The notes beneath the pieces were generated by a model. The model had not been told where the DNA came from. It worked only from the letters and a program-made list of their open reading frames with translations, and ran no database searches. 64,000 nt of DNA from NCBI RefSeq assembly GCF_028473645.1, contig NZ_CP097269.1, positions 876,001 to 940,000 on the forward strand, in the 5' to 3' direction. This document shows, piece by piece, positions 25,817 through 35,443 of the stretch (the first letter of the stretch is position 1; the number at the start of each line of letters is the position of its first letter). The DNA comes from Acidovorax sp. GBBC 1281 (GTDB lineage Bacteria; Pseudomonadota; Gammaproteobacteria; Burkholderiales; Burkholderiaceae_C). The position numbers and the translations under genes were made by a program.

Positions 25817-28800
25817 ATGTCATCTACTGACGCCGCAAACGCACCCGCCGCAGACTGGACCCAGGGTGAGCAGGACCTGGGTCCTCTTGCTTGGGTGCTC
25901 GATGAGTTGCGCAAGTCCCTCGACGGCGCCGTCAAGGCCATGCGCCGCTTCGTGCGCGACGCCGAGCTGGCACGCGAATCCGATCTGGCGTCGCTCGACG
26001 CCGGCACATTGCGCATCGCGCGGCAGCAACTGCACCAGGCCAGCGGGGCGCTGGAGATGGTGGGCATGGGCCCGCCGGCGCTCGTGCTGCGTGCCATGGA
26101 GGCAGCGGTGCAGAAGTTCGTGCACCGGCCCGAGCTGTGCAGCGACGAAGCCGCCGGCGTGATCGAGCGCGCGAGCTTCGCGCTGGTCGAATACCTGGAA
26201 AGCGTGCTGGCGGGCAAATCCGTCTCGCCGGTGGCGCTGTTTCCCCAATACCGTGATGCCCAGGCGCTGGCGGGTGCGGAACGTGTGCACCCGGCCGACC
26301 TGTGGCCGGTGGAGAGGCGCTTTCGCGAGCCCGACTTCGCCGTGTCCGTGCCGCCGCTCGACTATGGCCCCGAGGCGCGTGCGCGGCTCGACTCGGCCGT
26401 GCTGCGCATCGTCAAGACGGGCGACCTGACCGCGGCAAGCGATCTGCGCGACATCTGCCTGGCCTTCGTGGCATCGCAGTCGGACCGCCAGTCGCGCGCG
26501 TTCTGGAAGATCTGCGCGGGCTTCTTCGAGGCGCTCTCCAAGGGCCGCCTCAACCCCGATCTGTACGTGAAGCGCGTGGCCTCCCGCGTGCTCATGCAAT
26601 ATGCCACCCTGGCCAAGGGCGATCCGACCATTGCCGACCGGCTGGTGCAGGACCTGCTCTTTTTCTGCTCCCAGGCGCGGCCGCTGGCGGCCAACGAGCC
26701 CGCGGGCGATGGATCGGCACTGCAGGCCGTGCGCCAGGCGTTCGGCCTGGACCGGTTCAAGGCCGTGGATTACGAAACCCCCCGGTTCGGGCTGTTCGAT
26801 CCGGCGCTGCTGGCCCAGGCGCGCAAGCGCATGTCGGCCGCCACCGAAACCTGGTCGGCCCTCGCAGGCGGCGATCGCAACAAGCTCAAGCCGGCCACCG
26901 ACCAGTTCAGCCTGGTGTGCGATTCGCTGTCCAAGCTGCACCCGGGCAGCGACAGCCTCGCCAAGGCACTGACCCGCGCCGTGGAGGTGACCACCCGCTC
27001 CGGAGAGCCTCCGTCGCCGGCCCTCGCCATGGAAGTGGCGACGGCCGTGCTGTACCTGCAGGCCACGTTCGAAGAGCTGGACTCGGCACACGAATACATG
27101 GCGGACCGCGCCGCGCGGCTGGCGGAGCGGCTGGACAACGTGACCGCGGGCGGCGAATCGGCCCCCCTCGAGCCCTGGATGGAAGAGCTGTACCGCCGCG
27201 TCAGCGACCACCAGACGATGGGCAGCGTGGTGGACGAACTCCGGTCCACGCTCGGCGAAGCCGAAAAGGCCCTGGACCAGTATTTCCGCAGCCCGGACGA
27301 CCTGTCCACGCTGGCGCCCGTGCCGGGCCGCCTGGCGCAGATGCGCGGCGTGCTGTCGGTGCTGGGCCTGGACCAGGCATCGCTGGCGGTGCTGCGCATG
27401 CGCGACACCGTCGAGCGTCTGCTGATCGGCCAGGTTCCCGAATCCGAGCGCCAGCAGGTGTTCGAGAAGCTGGGCAGCAGCCTGGGGGCCCTGGGCTTCC
27501 TGATCGACATGCTGAGCTACCAGCGCACCATGGCCCGCAAGCTATTCGTCTATGACGAAGAGTTGGGCGAGTTGCGCATTCTCATGGGCCGTACCCGTGG
27601 CCGTGCCACCGATGCGCCCGAGGAACTGATCGCCAAGGTCGAAGAGCGCGGCCCCGTGGTCGCGCCCGAAATCGTTCCCCGCGTGGAGCCCGCTCCCAAG
27701 GTGGTGCAGGAGTCGCTGGGCGAACTGGCCCCGACGCTGGAAGAAGTGCTGGAATTGCCTTCCTCCGCAGCGGCGCTGGCCGAGGCCCCGCCGGCCGCCA
27801 TCGAACCCGTGGAGAGCCTTCCCCCCGCGCCTGCGGCGCCCGCACCGGCCCCCGTGGCGGCTGCAGATGCCACGCAGGACGATGAGGAAGACGAACTGCT
27901 CGACATCTTCCTGGAAGAAGCGCGCGAAGTGGTGGCCAACGGACTGGCTGCGGTCGACGCCCTGAAAGCCAAGCCGGCCGACCTGAGCGAACAGACCACG
28001 CTGCGGCGCGCGTTCCACACGCTCAAGGGCAGCTCGCGCATGGTGGGCCTGGATGCCTTCGGTGAAGCGGCCTGGTCGATGGAGCAGGTGCTCAACGCCT
28101 GGCTGGCAGAGCAAAAGCCCATGCCCCCCGCTCTGCTGCAGTTGTCGGGCGAGGCCTTGCGGGCCTTCGGCGCCTGGGCGGACGACATTGCAGCCGGCGA
28201 TGCCTCGGCCTGGCAACCCCGGGCGTTCAACGCATCGGCCGAAGCCATGCGCGACACCGGCACCTTCCTGCCGCTAGCCGTGCCCTCGGCCGGTGGCGTC
28301 GTGGCCGAAACGCCGGCCGAGCCGCTGCCGACCGTGGCCGAGGACCTGTCGGAGACCTTGCCCGAGATCGATCTGCCTGCCGAAACGCCGGAGGTGCAGG
28401 CCGCCCCCGCTGCTGCCGAGACCATCGAGACCATCGAGGCCGCCGAGGCCATCGAACCCGCGACGGCATCCGTGCCGGTCCATGAGTTCGACCTGATCCT
28501 CGAAGACGAGCCGCCGATGCTCGACTTCGCAGACACCGAAATGCCGGAGCTGGCCGGTGCCGAACCAGCGCCTCAAGAGCCTGCGCAAGCCGCGGCGCCC
28601 GAAATGGCCGAAGACATCGACTTTTCGGTGTTCGCCGAGGCCCTGGCGGAAGAATTGCCTCCGGTCGCCGAGGCCCCTGCGCAGGAGCCGGTGCAGGACG
28701 TGCCGCTGCCTTCGCTCGATGACGCGCTGGTGGACGCGGCAGAACCTGCGGCGCTGTCCGAGCTGTCGCAGGCCGAGTTGGCCGATCTGGCGCTGGACCT

Positions 28801-31800
28801 GCCCGACGACCTGGCGGCCGAGGCCTTGCCCGAGCTGGCCGCGGATGACTCTCTGCTGGACGTGCCCGAACTGGAGTCCGACGCGGCAGGTGCGTTGCCG
28901 GATACCGCCGCCCACCAGGACGATCTCGCAATCGAGCCAGAACCACACACCGAGACCGAGCCCGAAATGGCCTCCGTGCGGGACATGGTCGAGGTCGTTG
29001 AAGCCATGGAGGATGGGGTCGAGGATGTGCCGGCCGAACCGGCCGAACCGGTCGCCGACGCCGACGCCGAAGCGGCCGCGCAGGACGAGGCGGTGAAGGT
29101 CATCGAGACCTTGCGCATCGGCATCCCGCTGTACAACGTGTACCTCAACGAGGCCGACGAATGGTCGCGCCGCCTGGCCACCTGCCTGCAGGAATGGGCA
29201 TTGGAGCTGCACGAACCGCTGCCCGACACGGCCGTGGCCCTGGCGCACTCGCTGGCCGGCAGTTCGGCCACCGTCGGCTTCCATGCCCTGTCGGAAATGG
29301 CGCGCGCCCTGGAGCATGCGCTCCAGCACGTGCAGTTGCGCGGGGAAGGCACGGCCGACCAGGCCCGCGTGTTCCTGGCGGCGGCCGATGACATCCGCCG
29401 CCTGCTGCACCAGTTTGCCGCAGGCTTCCTGAAAGAACCGAACCAGCAGGTGCTGGCCGAGCTGCGCGAGATTTTGCAGACCGAGGTCGGCAGCGGCCTG
29501 GCTGCGCTGGAGAGCGAGAGCGAGGCCCTGGCCGACGAGCCTGCGCAGGCCTTGCAGGAACTGCCCCCGGCCGAAGCACTGCCTGCCGAACCCGCGCAGG
29601 TGCCGGCGGTCGAGGAGACCGCCGAGGCCGACGTGCCGGGCGAAGAGACTTCGCCGGAACCGGTGCAAGAGGCCCAGACGGATTCCGCAGAGGCCCCGTC
29701 CGAGCCCGAAGACGTGCCTGCGCCGGTGGCCCGCGGCTACGTGGCGCCTGCGTTGTCGGTCGTGGTGTCCAACCCGTACGACGACGAGGTGGACGCGGCC
29801 ATCGCCCATGCGGTGGCGCAGTCGTCCGATATCGACGACGACATCGACGCGCTGGACGTCATCGACCCGGACCTGTTCCCCATCTTCGAGGAAGAGGCGA
29901 TCGAGTTGCTGCCGGTGCTGGGCGCCGCGCTGCGGCAGTGGGCCGCCCGGCCCGAGAACCTGGGCGCCCGCAGCGAACTGCTGCGCGCCCTGCACACCCT
30001 CAAGGGCAGTTCGCGGCTGGCCGGTGCCATGCGTTTGGGCGAGATGGCCCACCGCCTGGAGTCGGCCGTCGAGCAGATCGACGTCGAAGATCCCAAGGCG
30101 GAGCTGATCGAGCCCCTGCTGGCCAGCTTCGACGGCCTGCAGGCCAGCTTCGATGCGCTGCGCAAGATCGGCTCGCAAGGCTTGGTCGAGCCCGTGGCCG
30201 TGGCACCCGTGCCCGCCTCCGAGCGGCAGGACTTGTCGCCGTCGGCGTCGGCAGAGGCCCCCGAGGCACCGGTGCTGCAGAAGCTGCCCGCCGTGCGCCT
30301 GCCGGCGGCCTCGCAGCTCACGGCCGTGCGACCCGTGTCGAGCCAGTCGGTGCGCGTGCGTGCCCAGTTGCTCGACCGGCTGGTCAACCAGGCAGGCGAG
30401 GTGATGATCGCCCGTTCGCGCCTGGATGTGCGGCTGGGGCAGATGAAGGGTTCGCTGGCCGATCTGTCGGGCAACCTGGATCGCCTGCGCCAGCAGCTTC
30501 GCGACATCGAGGTGCAGGCGGAGTCGCAGATGCAGTCGCGCCTGGCGCTGTCCAAGGATTCGGCCGCAGGCTTCGATCCGCTGGAGTTCGACCGCTTCAC
30601 GCGGGTGCAGGAACTGACGCGCATGATGGCCGAGTCGGTGAACGACGTGGCCACGGTGCAGCGCAACCTGCAGCGCTCCATGGAAGGCGCCGAAGACGAT
30701 CTGATCGCGCAGGGCCGCCAGGCCCGCGAACTGCAGCGCGACCTGCTGCGCACCCGCATGGTGGAGTTCGAAGGCATTTCCGAGCGCCTGTACGCCGTGG
30801 TGCGCCAGGCGTCCAAGGAGACCGGCAAGCAGATCAAGCTGGACATCTCCGGCGGCTCCATCGAGATGGACCGGGGTGTGCTGGACCGCATGACGCCCGC
30901 CTTCGAACACCTGCTGCGCAATTGCGTGGCCCACGGCATCGAGGCCCCCGAGGTAAGGACGGCCGCGGGCAAGCCGGCGTCGGGCACCATCACGGTGGAC
31001 CTGCACCAGGAAGGCAACGACGTGTCGGTCGAGTTCCGCGACGACGGCGCGGGCCTGAACATCGACCGCATTCGCGCCAAGGCCGTGGACCAGGGGCTGA
31101 TCCCTGCGGACGCCGAGTTGAGCACGGCCGATGCCGCCAACCTGATTTTCACGCCGGGCTTTTCGACGGCGAACGAGATCACCGGCCTGTCCGGGCGGGG
31201 CATCGGCATGGACGTCGTCCGGGCCGAAGTCAACGCCCTGGGCGGCCGCATCGAGACCCACACCACGGCGGGGCAGGGTACTTCCTTCCGCATGGTGCTG
31301 CCGCTCACCACGGCCGTGACGCAGGTGGTCATGCTGCGCGCGGGCGACCTGACCATCGGCGTGCCGGCCAACCTGGTGGAGATCGTGCGCCGCACGACCG
31401 CCAGCGAGCTGGACGCCGCCTACCAGCATGGCGCGTTCGAAGATGGCGTGGAGGCCTTGCCCTTCTTCTGGGCGGGTGCCTTGCTGCAGTCTTCGCAGCG
31501 CAGCAGCGAGACCTCGGGCAAGACCCGTCCGGTGGTGGTGCTGCGCAGCGCATCGCAGCGCATCGCGGTGCACGTGGACGAAGTGCTGGGCAACCAGGAA
31601 GTCGTGGTGAAGAACCTCGGGCCGCAGCTGTCGCGCCTGCCGGGTCTGGCGGGCATGTCGGTGCTGGCCTCCGGTGCCGTCGTGCTGATCTACAACCCGG
31701 TGGCGTTGTCCACGGTGTACGGCGACCAGGTGCGGGCCCAGCTGGCAGCGCTGTCGGCGCCGGCCGGCGGTGCCGAAGCGCAAGGCGGCGGCGATGGCGA

Positions 31801-32227
31801 GCGCAAGGCGGCGGTGCCGGCCCTGTCGGCGGCCAGCCAGGTGCCCCTGGTGCTGGTGGTGGACGATTCGATCACGGTGCGCCGCGTCACGCAGCGCCTG
31901 CTGCAGCGCGAAGGCTACCGCGTCGTGCTGGCGGCCGATGGCCTGCAGGCCCTGGAGCGGCTGCAGGAAGAGCGCCCGACCGTCGTGCTGTCCGACATCG
32001 AAATGCCGCGCATGGATGGCTTCGACTTGGCCCGGAACATCCGTGCCGATGCGGTGCTGCGCGATCTGCCGATCATCATGATCACCTCGCGCATCGCGCA
32101 AAAGCACCGCGAGCATGCGGCCGAACTGGGGGTGAACCACTACCTGGGCAAGCCGTATTCGGACGAGGAGTTGCTGAGCCTGGTGCAGCACTATGCGCGG
32201 GCAGCCGCCGAAGCGGCCGTGGCCTGA
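25817..32227 (+). CDS. pilL: Hybrid chemotaxis kinase of the type IV pilus system (PilL/ChpA)
   Basis: This very large kinase has 2,136 residues. An N-terminal FimL-like helical region (about 1-600) is followed by phosphotransfer-type domains at about 700-790 (AFHTLKGSSRMVG), 1120-1200 (LAHSLAGSSATVG, histidine kept) and 1355-1440 (ALHTLKGSSRLAG), separated by acidic Ala/Pro/Glu-rich linkers. Then come the dimerisation region (about 1510-1640), the CheA ATPase (LLRNCVAHGIEAPEVR, GRGIGMDVVRAEV), a CheW-like domain and a C-terminal receiver from about 2010 (VVDDSITVRR, VVLSDIEMPRMDG, GKPYSDEELL). It should take signals from PilJ via PilI and phosphorylate PilG and PilH. It is the last gene before a strong terminator. 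Confidence 0.93.
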   Translation: MSSTDAANAPAADWTQGEQDLGPLAWVLDELRKSLDGAVKAMRRFVRDAELARESDLASLDAGTLRIARQQLHQASGALEMVGMGPPALVLRAMEAAVQKFVHRPELCSDEAAGVIERASFALVEYLESVLAGKSVSPVALFPQYRDAQALAGAERVHPADLWPVERRFREPDFAVSVPPLDYGPEARARLDSAVLRIVKTGDLTAASDLRDICLAFVASQSDRQSRAFWKICAGFFEALSKGRLNPDLYVKRVASRVLMQYATLAKGDPTIADRLVQDLLFFCSQARPLAANEPAGDGSALQAVRQAFGLDRFKAVDYETPRFGLFDPALLAQARKRMSAATETWSALAGGDRNKLKPATDQFSLVCDSLSKLHPGSDSLAKALTRAVEVTTRSGEPPSPALAMEVATAVLYLQATFEELDSAHEYMADRAARLAERLDNVTAGGESAPLEPWMEELYRRVSDHQTMGSVVDELRSTLGEAEKALDQYFRSPDDLSTLAPVPGRLAQMRGVLSVLGLDQASLAVLRMRDTVERLLIGQVPESERQQVFEKLGSSLGALGFLIDMLSYQRTMARKLFVYDEELGELRILMGRTRGRATDAPEELIAKVEERGPVVAPEIVPRVEPAPKVVQESLGELAPTLEEVLELPSSAAALAEAPPAAIEPVESLPPAPAAPAPAPVAAADATQDDEEDELLDIFLEEAREVVANGLAAVDALKAKPADLSEQTTLRRAFHTLKGSSRMVGLDAFGEAAWSMEQVLNAWLAEQKPMPPALLQLSGEALRAFGAWADDIAAGDASAWQPRAFNASAEAMRDTGTFLPLAVPSAGGVVAETPAEPLPTVAEDLSETLPEIDLPAETPEVQAAPAAAETIETIEAAEAIEPATASVPVHEFDLILEDEPPMLDFADTEMPELAGAEPAPQEPAQAAAPEMAEDIDFSVFAEALAEELPPVAEAPAQEPVQDVPLPSLDDALVDAAEPAALSELSQAELADLALDLPDDLAAEALPELAADDSLLDVPELESDAAGALPDTAAHQDDLAIEPEPHTETEPEMASVRDMVEVVEAMEDGVEDVPAEPAEPVADADAEAAAQDEAVKVIETLRIGIPLYNVYLNEADEWSRRLATCLQEWALELHEPLPDTAVALAHSLAGSSATVGFHALSEMARALEHALQHVQLRGEGTADQARVFLAAADDIRRLLHQFAAGFLKEPNQQVLAELREILQTEVGSGLAALESESEALADEPAQALQELPPAEALPAEPAQVPAVEETAEADVPGEETSPEPVQEAQTDSAEAPSEPEDVPAPVARGYVAPALSVVVSNPYDDEVDAAIAHAVAQSSDIDDDIDALDVIDPDLFPIFEEEAIELLPVLGAALRQWAARPENLGARSELLRALHTLKGSSRLAGAMRLGEMAHRLESAVEQIDVEDPKAELIEPLLASFDGLQASFDALRKIGSQGLVEPVAVAPVPASERQDLSPSASAEAPEAPVLQKLPAVRLPAASQLTAVRPVSSQSVRVRAQLLDRLVNQAGEVMIARSRLDVRLGQMKGSLADLSGNLDRLRQQLRDIEVQAESQMQSRLALSKDSAAGFDPLEFDRFTRVQELTRMMAESVNDVATVQRNLQRSMEGAEDDLIAQGRQARELQRDLLRTRMVEFEGISERLYAVVRQASKETGKQIKLDISGGSIEMDRGVLDRMTPAFEHLLRNCVAHGIEAPEVRTAAGKPASGTITVDLHQEGNDVSVEFRDDGAGLNIDRIRAKAVDQGLIPADAELSTADAANLIFTPGFSTANEITGLSGRGIGMDVVRAEVNALGGRIETHTTAGQGTSFRMVLPLTTAVTQVVMLRAGDLTIGVPANLVEIVRRTTASELDAAYQHGAFEDGVEALPFFWAGALLQSSQRSSETSGKTRPVVVLRSASQRIAVHVDEVLGNQEVVVKNLGPQLSRLPGLAGMSVLASGAVVLIYNPVALSTVYGDQVRAQLAALSAPAGGAEAQGGGDGERKAAVPALSAASQVPLVLVVDDSITVRRVTQRLLQREGYRVVLAADGLQALERLQEERPTVVLSDIEMPRMDGFDLARNIRADAVLRDLPIIMITSRIAQKHREHAAELGVNHYLGKPYSDEELLSLVQHYARAAAEAAVA

Positions 32228-32251
32228 GCTGCCCCGCTGCCACCGCCATGA

Positions 32252-32276
32252 GGGCCGCTTTCGAGCGGCCCTTTTT
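32252..32276 (+). terminator. Rho-independent terminator of the pil operon
   Basis: An 8-bp stem GGGCCGCT/AGCGGCCC closes a TTCG tetraloop and is followed by TTTTT, 24 bp after the pilL stop. It is a textbook intrinsic terminator on the plus strand, closing the rubredoxin-pilGHIJL unit. Confidence 0.93.
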
Positions 32277-32377
32277 CTTTTCATCCAGCGGGCCGGCCGC
32301 ACCATGCCCTGGTGGCTGTCGGCATGGTTGCGCGCTGTCCCGCAAAGGCGATCGCGCCGGCATTCGCCGCCGCCGGG

Positions 32378-33850
32378 TCAGTCCTTTGCGGCCTTGACCA
32401 CCCCGTACCGCGCGAGCGTGCGTTGCCGCGCCTCGTCATGGTCCACCACCGGGCGGGGGTAGTCCTTGCCCAGCACCACGCCCGCCGCCTGCAGCTCCAG
32501 GGGGGGCACTGTCCAGGGCGCATGCAGCGCCTTGCCCTGCAGGCCCGCCAGTTGCGGCAGATAGCGGCGGATGAACTTGCCGTCCCGATCGAACTTCTCG
32601 CTCTGGCTCACGGGGTTGAAGATGCGAAAGTAGGGCTGGGCGTCGCAGCCGCTGGAGCTGGCCCATTGCCAGCCGCCGTTGTTGGCCGACAGGTCGAAGT
32701 CGTTCAGCTTCTCGGCAAAGTAGCGCTCGCCCCAGCGCCAGTCGAGTCCCATGTCCTTGGTGAGGAAGCTGGCCACCACCATGCGCAGGCGGTTGTGCAT
32801 GTAGCCCGTCTGGTTGATCTGCGCCATGGCGGCATCGACCAGTGGGTAGCCCGTGCGGCCCTCGCACCACGCAGCGAACAGGGCTTTGGCGTGGGTGCCG
32901 CTTTCCCATTCGATCGCATCGTAGGCCGGCTTGAAGCTCGCGCCCGCCACGTGGGGGTGGTGGGCGAGGATCTGGAAGTAGAAGTCGCGCCAGATCAGCT
33001 CGCTCAGCCAGATGGCGGCCCCGGCACTGCCTTTGCGGCTGCGTTCGTGCGCCGCGCGTGCGGCCACCCGGGGCGACAGCGTGCCGAAGCGCAGGTGCAC
33101 GCTCAGGTAGCTCGGGCCCTTCACCGCCGGGAAGTCGCGGGCCTCGCCGTAGTGGTCGATGCGGCCGAGGAAGTCCTCGAACAGGGCCTGCGCGCCCTGC
33201 ATGCCCGTGGGCAGGTGCAGCGACTTCAGGCCCGTGGGCTCGAACCCCAGCGACTGCAGCGACGGCACCCCGCGGCGCAGGCCCGCGGGCCGCGGGGCCA
33301 GCCGGGCGGCGTGGCGCTCGACGGGGTAGGAGCTGAGGTAGAAATCGTCGGCCTTGCGCAGCCACGCATTCTTGTAGGGCGTGAACACGGTGTAGGGCGT
33401 GCCGGACTGGGTCAGCACCTCGGCGCGTTCGAAGATGCTGTGGTCCTTGAAGGTGAGCAGGCGCTTGCCCATGCCATCCAGGGCGCCGCGCACGCGTGCA
33501 TCGCGTTCGAGTGCCAGCGGCTCGTCGTCGTGGTTGGCGAACACCGCCTGCACGTCCAGTGCCTGGGCGAGCGCGGGAATGTCCTGGAGGGCGATGGCAT
33601 GGCGCATGATCAGGCCGCCATGCGAGTCCTTGGAGAGCGCCCGCAGGGCTTCATCCAGTTCCACCAGGGATTCGCGGATGAACTCCACGCGCCGGTCCGC
33701 GCGGGGCAGGGCGCCGAGGATCTCGCGGTCGAAAACGAAGGCGCAATGCACCTGCGCGCACTGGCGCAGGGCGTGGTACAGGGCGGCGTGGTCGTTGCTG
33801 CGCAGGTCGCGGCGGAACCAGACAAGGCCCGATGAAAAGGTGTGCTCCAT
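32378..33850 (-). CDS. phrB: Deoxyribodipyrimidine photolyase
   Basis: This 490-residue class I CPD photolyase repairs UV dimers with blue light. Order: antenna domain starting GLVWFRRDLRSNDHAALYHA, a linker, then the FAD-binding helical domain with GPSYLSVHLRFGTLSPR, WLSELIWRDFYFQIL, GRTGYPLVDAAMAQINQTGY, NRLRMVVASFLTKD and the signature DFDLSANNGGWQWASSSGCD. The tryptophans used for electron transfer fall in these blocks. The ATG at 33850 lies only 21 bp from the divergent yqgE start, so the promoters must overlap coding sequence. It is convergent with pilL. Confidence 0.95.
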   Translation of the reverse strand: MEHTFSSGLVWFRRDLRSNDHAALYHALRQCAQVHCAFVFDREILGALPRADRRVEFIRESLVELDEALRALSKDSHGGLIMRHAIALQDIPALAQALDVQAVFANHDDEPLALERDARVRGALDGMGKRLLTFKDHSIFERAEVLTQSGTPYTVFTPYKNAWLRKADDFYLSSYPVERHAARLAPRPAGLRRGVPSLQSLGFEPTGLKSLHLPTGMQGAQALFEDFLGRIDHYGEARDFPAVKGPSYLSVHLRFGTLSPRVAARAAHERSRKGSAGAAIWLSELIWRDFYFQILAHHPHVAGASFKPAYDAIEWESGTHAKALFAAWCEGRTGYPLVDAAMAQINQTGYMHNRLRMVVASFLTKDMGLDWRWGERYFAEKLNDFDLSANNGGWQWASSSGCDAQPYFRIFNPVSQSEKFDRDGKFIRRYLPQLAGLQGKALHAPWTVPPLELQAAGVVLGKDYPRPVVDHDEARQRTLARYGVVKAAKD

Positions 33851-33871
33851 GATCGTCGTTAAAATTGCCAA

Positions 33872-34471
33872 ATGCCTGCCGATTCTGCGCCCATGAACCT
33901 GACGCACCATTTCTTGATCGCCATGCCGGGACTGGAAGACGCGTCGTTTGCCCGCAGCGTCGTGTACCTGTGCGAACACAGCGAGCGTGGTGCGCTCGGC
34001 CTCATCATCAACAAACCCTCCGACATCAGCCTCAAGGGGCTGTTCGACAAGGTCGATCTGTCGCTGCGCCGCGCCGACCTGTCCCAGGAGCCCGTCTTCC
34101 AGGGCGGCCCGGTCCAGACCGAGCGCGGCTTCGTGCTGCACGAACCCATGCTGACCGACAGCGTGGACACCGACGAATCGGCCTATGCCTCCACCATGAC
34201 CATTCCGGGCGGGCTGGAGATGACCACCTCCAAGGACGTGCTCGAGGCCCTGTCCACCGGCGCCGGCCCGCGCCGGGTGCTGGTCACCCTGGGCTACTCG
34301 TCCTGGGGCGAGGGGCAGCTCGAATCCGAACTGGCCGAGAACAGCTGGCTGACCGTGGGCGCCGACCTGTCGGTGATCTTCGACACCCCGGTGGGCGAGC
34401 GCTACGACCGCGCCCTGGGCCTGCTGGGGCTGCAGTCCTGGATGCTCTCGCCCGACGCGGGGCATGCATGA
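33872..34471 (+). CDS. yqgE: YqgE/AlgH family protein
   Basis: The 199-residue UPF0301 (AlgH) protein starts NLTHHFLIAMPGLEDASFAR and contains VYLCEHSERGALGLIINKPS, VFQGGPVQTERGFVLH and LVTLGYSSWGEGQLESELA, all family signatures. Its biochemical role is uncertain; links with transcription or alginate control have been proposed. The start at 33872 (MPADSAPMNL) or seven codons later is possible. Its stop overlaps the ruvX start by 4 bp (ATGA), and the yqgE-ruvX-pyrR-pyrB order is a typical beta-proteobacterial operon. Confidence 0.93.
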   Translation: MPADSAPMNLTHHFLIAMPGLEDASFARSVVYLCEHSERGALGLIINKPSDISLKGLFDKVDLSLRRADLSQEPVFQGGPVQTERGFVLHEPMLTDSVDTDESAYASTMTIPGGLEMTTSKDVLEALSTGAGPRRVLVTLGYSSWGEGQLESELAENSWLTVGADLSVIFDTPVGERYDRALGLLGLQSWMLSPDAGHA

Positions 34472-34902
34472 GCGGCACGCCCGCCGCCGCTCCCACCGCC
34501 CCGCTGGCCGTCCCCGCGCATTTCCAGAGTTTTCTGGCGCTTGACTTCGGTCTCAAGCGCACCGGGGTCGCGGTGGGTTCGCGCCTGCTGCGCACTGCCA
34601 CCCCCCAGGCCACCATCCGCGCCGAAGGCGATGCCCGCTTCGCGCAGGTGGCCGAGCGCATCCGCGAATGGCAGCCCGATGCGCTGGTCATCGGCGTGCC
34701 CTACCACCCCGACGGCGCGAGCCACGAGAACACCGCGCGCTCGCTCAAGTTCGCGCGCCAGCTGCGCGGGCGTTTCGGCCTGCAGGTGTTCGAGGTGGAC
34801 GAGCGCTACAGCACCACCGAGGCGCATTCGACCGGCGCCCGCGATGCCGACGCCGCCTCCGCCTGCATCATCCTGGAGCAGTTTTTGAGGAATCTTCCAT
34901 GA
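34468..34902 (+). CDS. ruvX: Holliday junction resolvase-like protein RuvX/YqgF
   Basis: The 144-residue RNase H-fold nuclease is implicated in processing of 16S rRNA precursor ends and in Holliday junction resolution. Family marks are FLALDFGLKRTGVAVGSRLL with the catalytic aspartate, ALVIGVPYHPDG, VFEVDERYSTTEA and the final acidic site DADAASACIILEQFL. Start overlaps the yqgE stop and stop overlaps the pyrR start, so it is embedded in the operon. Confidence 0.94.
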   Translation: MSGTPAAAPTAPLAVPAHFQSFLALDFGLKRTGVAVGSRLLRTATPQATIRAEGDARFAQVAERIREWQPDALVIGVPYHPDGASHENTARSLKFARQLRGRFGLQVFEVDERYSTTEAHSTGARDADAASACIILEQFLRNLP

Positions 34903-35441
34903 GTGCCACGCCTCCGACTTCACCCACGCCTTCACCGCCCACCCCGGGCACCCTCGCGCTCGACGCCGAAGCGCTGTACCGCGAGCTGCTGCGCGGCGTG
35001 CGCAGCCTGCGCACCGCCAACACCCAGCTGGCGGGCATCGCCTCGGGTGGCGCCTGGCTGGCCGAGCGGCTGCAAAAGGACCTGGGCCTGCCCGGTGAGG
35101 CGGGCGTGCTGTCGTCGGCCATGCACCGCGACGATTTCTCGCAGCGCGGCATGGCGGTGAGCGCGCAGACGGCGCTGCCCTTCGACGTGAACGGCGCCGA
35201 CATCCTGCTGCTGGACGACGTGCTCTACACCGGCCGCACCATCCGCGCGGTGCTCAACGAACTGTTCGACTACGGCCGCCCCGCCAGCGTGCGGCTGGCC
35301 GTGCTGGTGGACCGGGGCGGGCGCGAACTGCCGGTGCAGGCCGAGTTCGCCGCCGCCCGCGTGGCGCTGCCAGACACGCAATCGCTGGCGCTGGCCCGAA
35401 CCGAGGCCGGCACCTTCCACTTCCAAGTCCAAGAGGCCTGA
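34899..35441 (+). CDS. pyrR: PyrR-type uracil phosphoribosyltransferase/regulator
   Basis: The 180-residue PRTase-fold protein contains the PRPP-binding loop [20 protein letters not shown] and, before it, [14 protein letters not shown], typical of PyrR. After a Pro/Thr-rich N terminus the domain begins near residue 22 with [13 protein letters not shown]. In this position, directly before pyrB, PyrR homologues tune pyrimidine gene expression or salvage uracil. No PyrR-binding attenuator was recognised here, so the regulatory role is inferred from context. The gap to pyrB is 2 bp. Confidence 0.9.
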   Translation: MSATPPTSPTPSPPTPGTLALDAEALYRELLRGVRSLRTANTQLAGIASGGAWLAERLQKDLGLPGEAGVLSSAMHRDDFSQRGMAVSAQTALPFDVNGADILLLDDVLYTGRTIRAVLNELFDYGRPASVRLAVLVDRGGRELPVQAEFAAARVALPDTQSLALARTEAGTFHFQVQEA

Positions 35442-35443
35442 CG

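Noticed and set aside
28274..32305. Open frame of about 1,340 codons on the minus strand opposite pilL
   Set aside because: It is the antisense shadow of a GC-rich gene: the sequence is Gln/His/Arg/Gly-rich with no domain, while the plus strand encodes a complete hybrid kinase.
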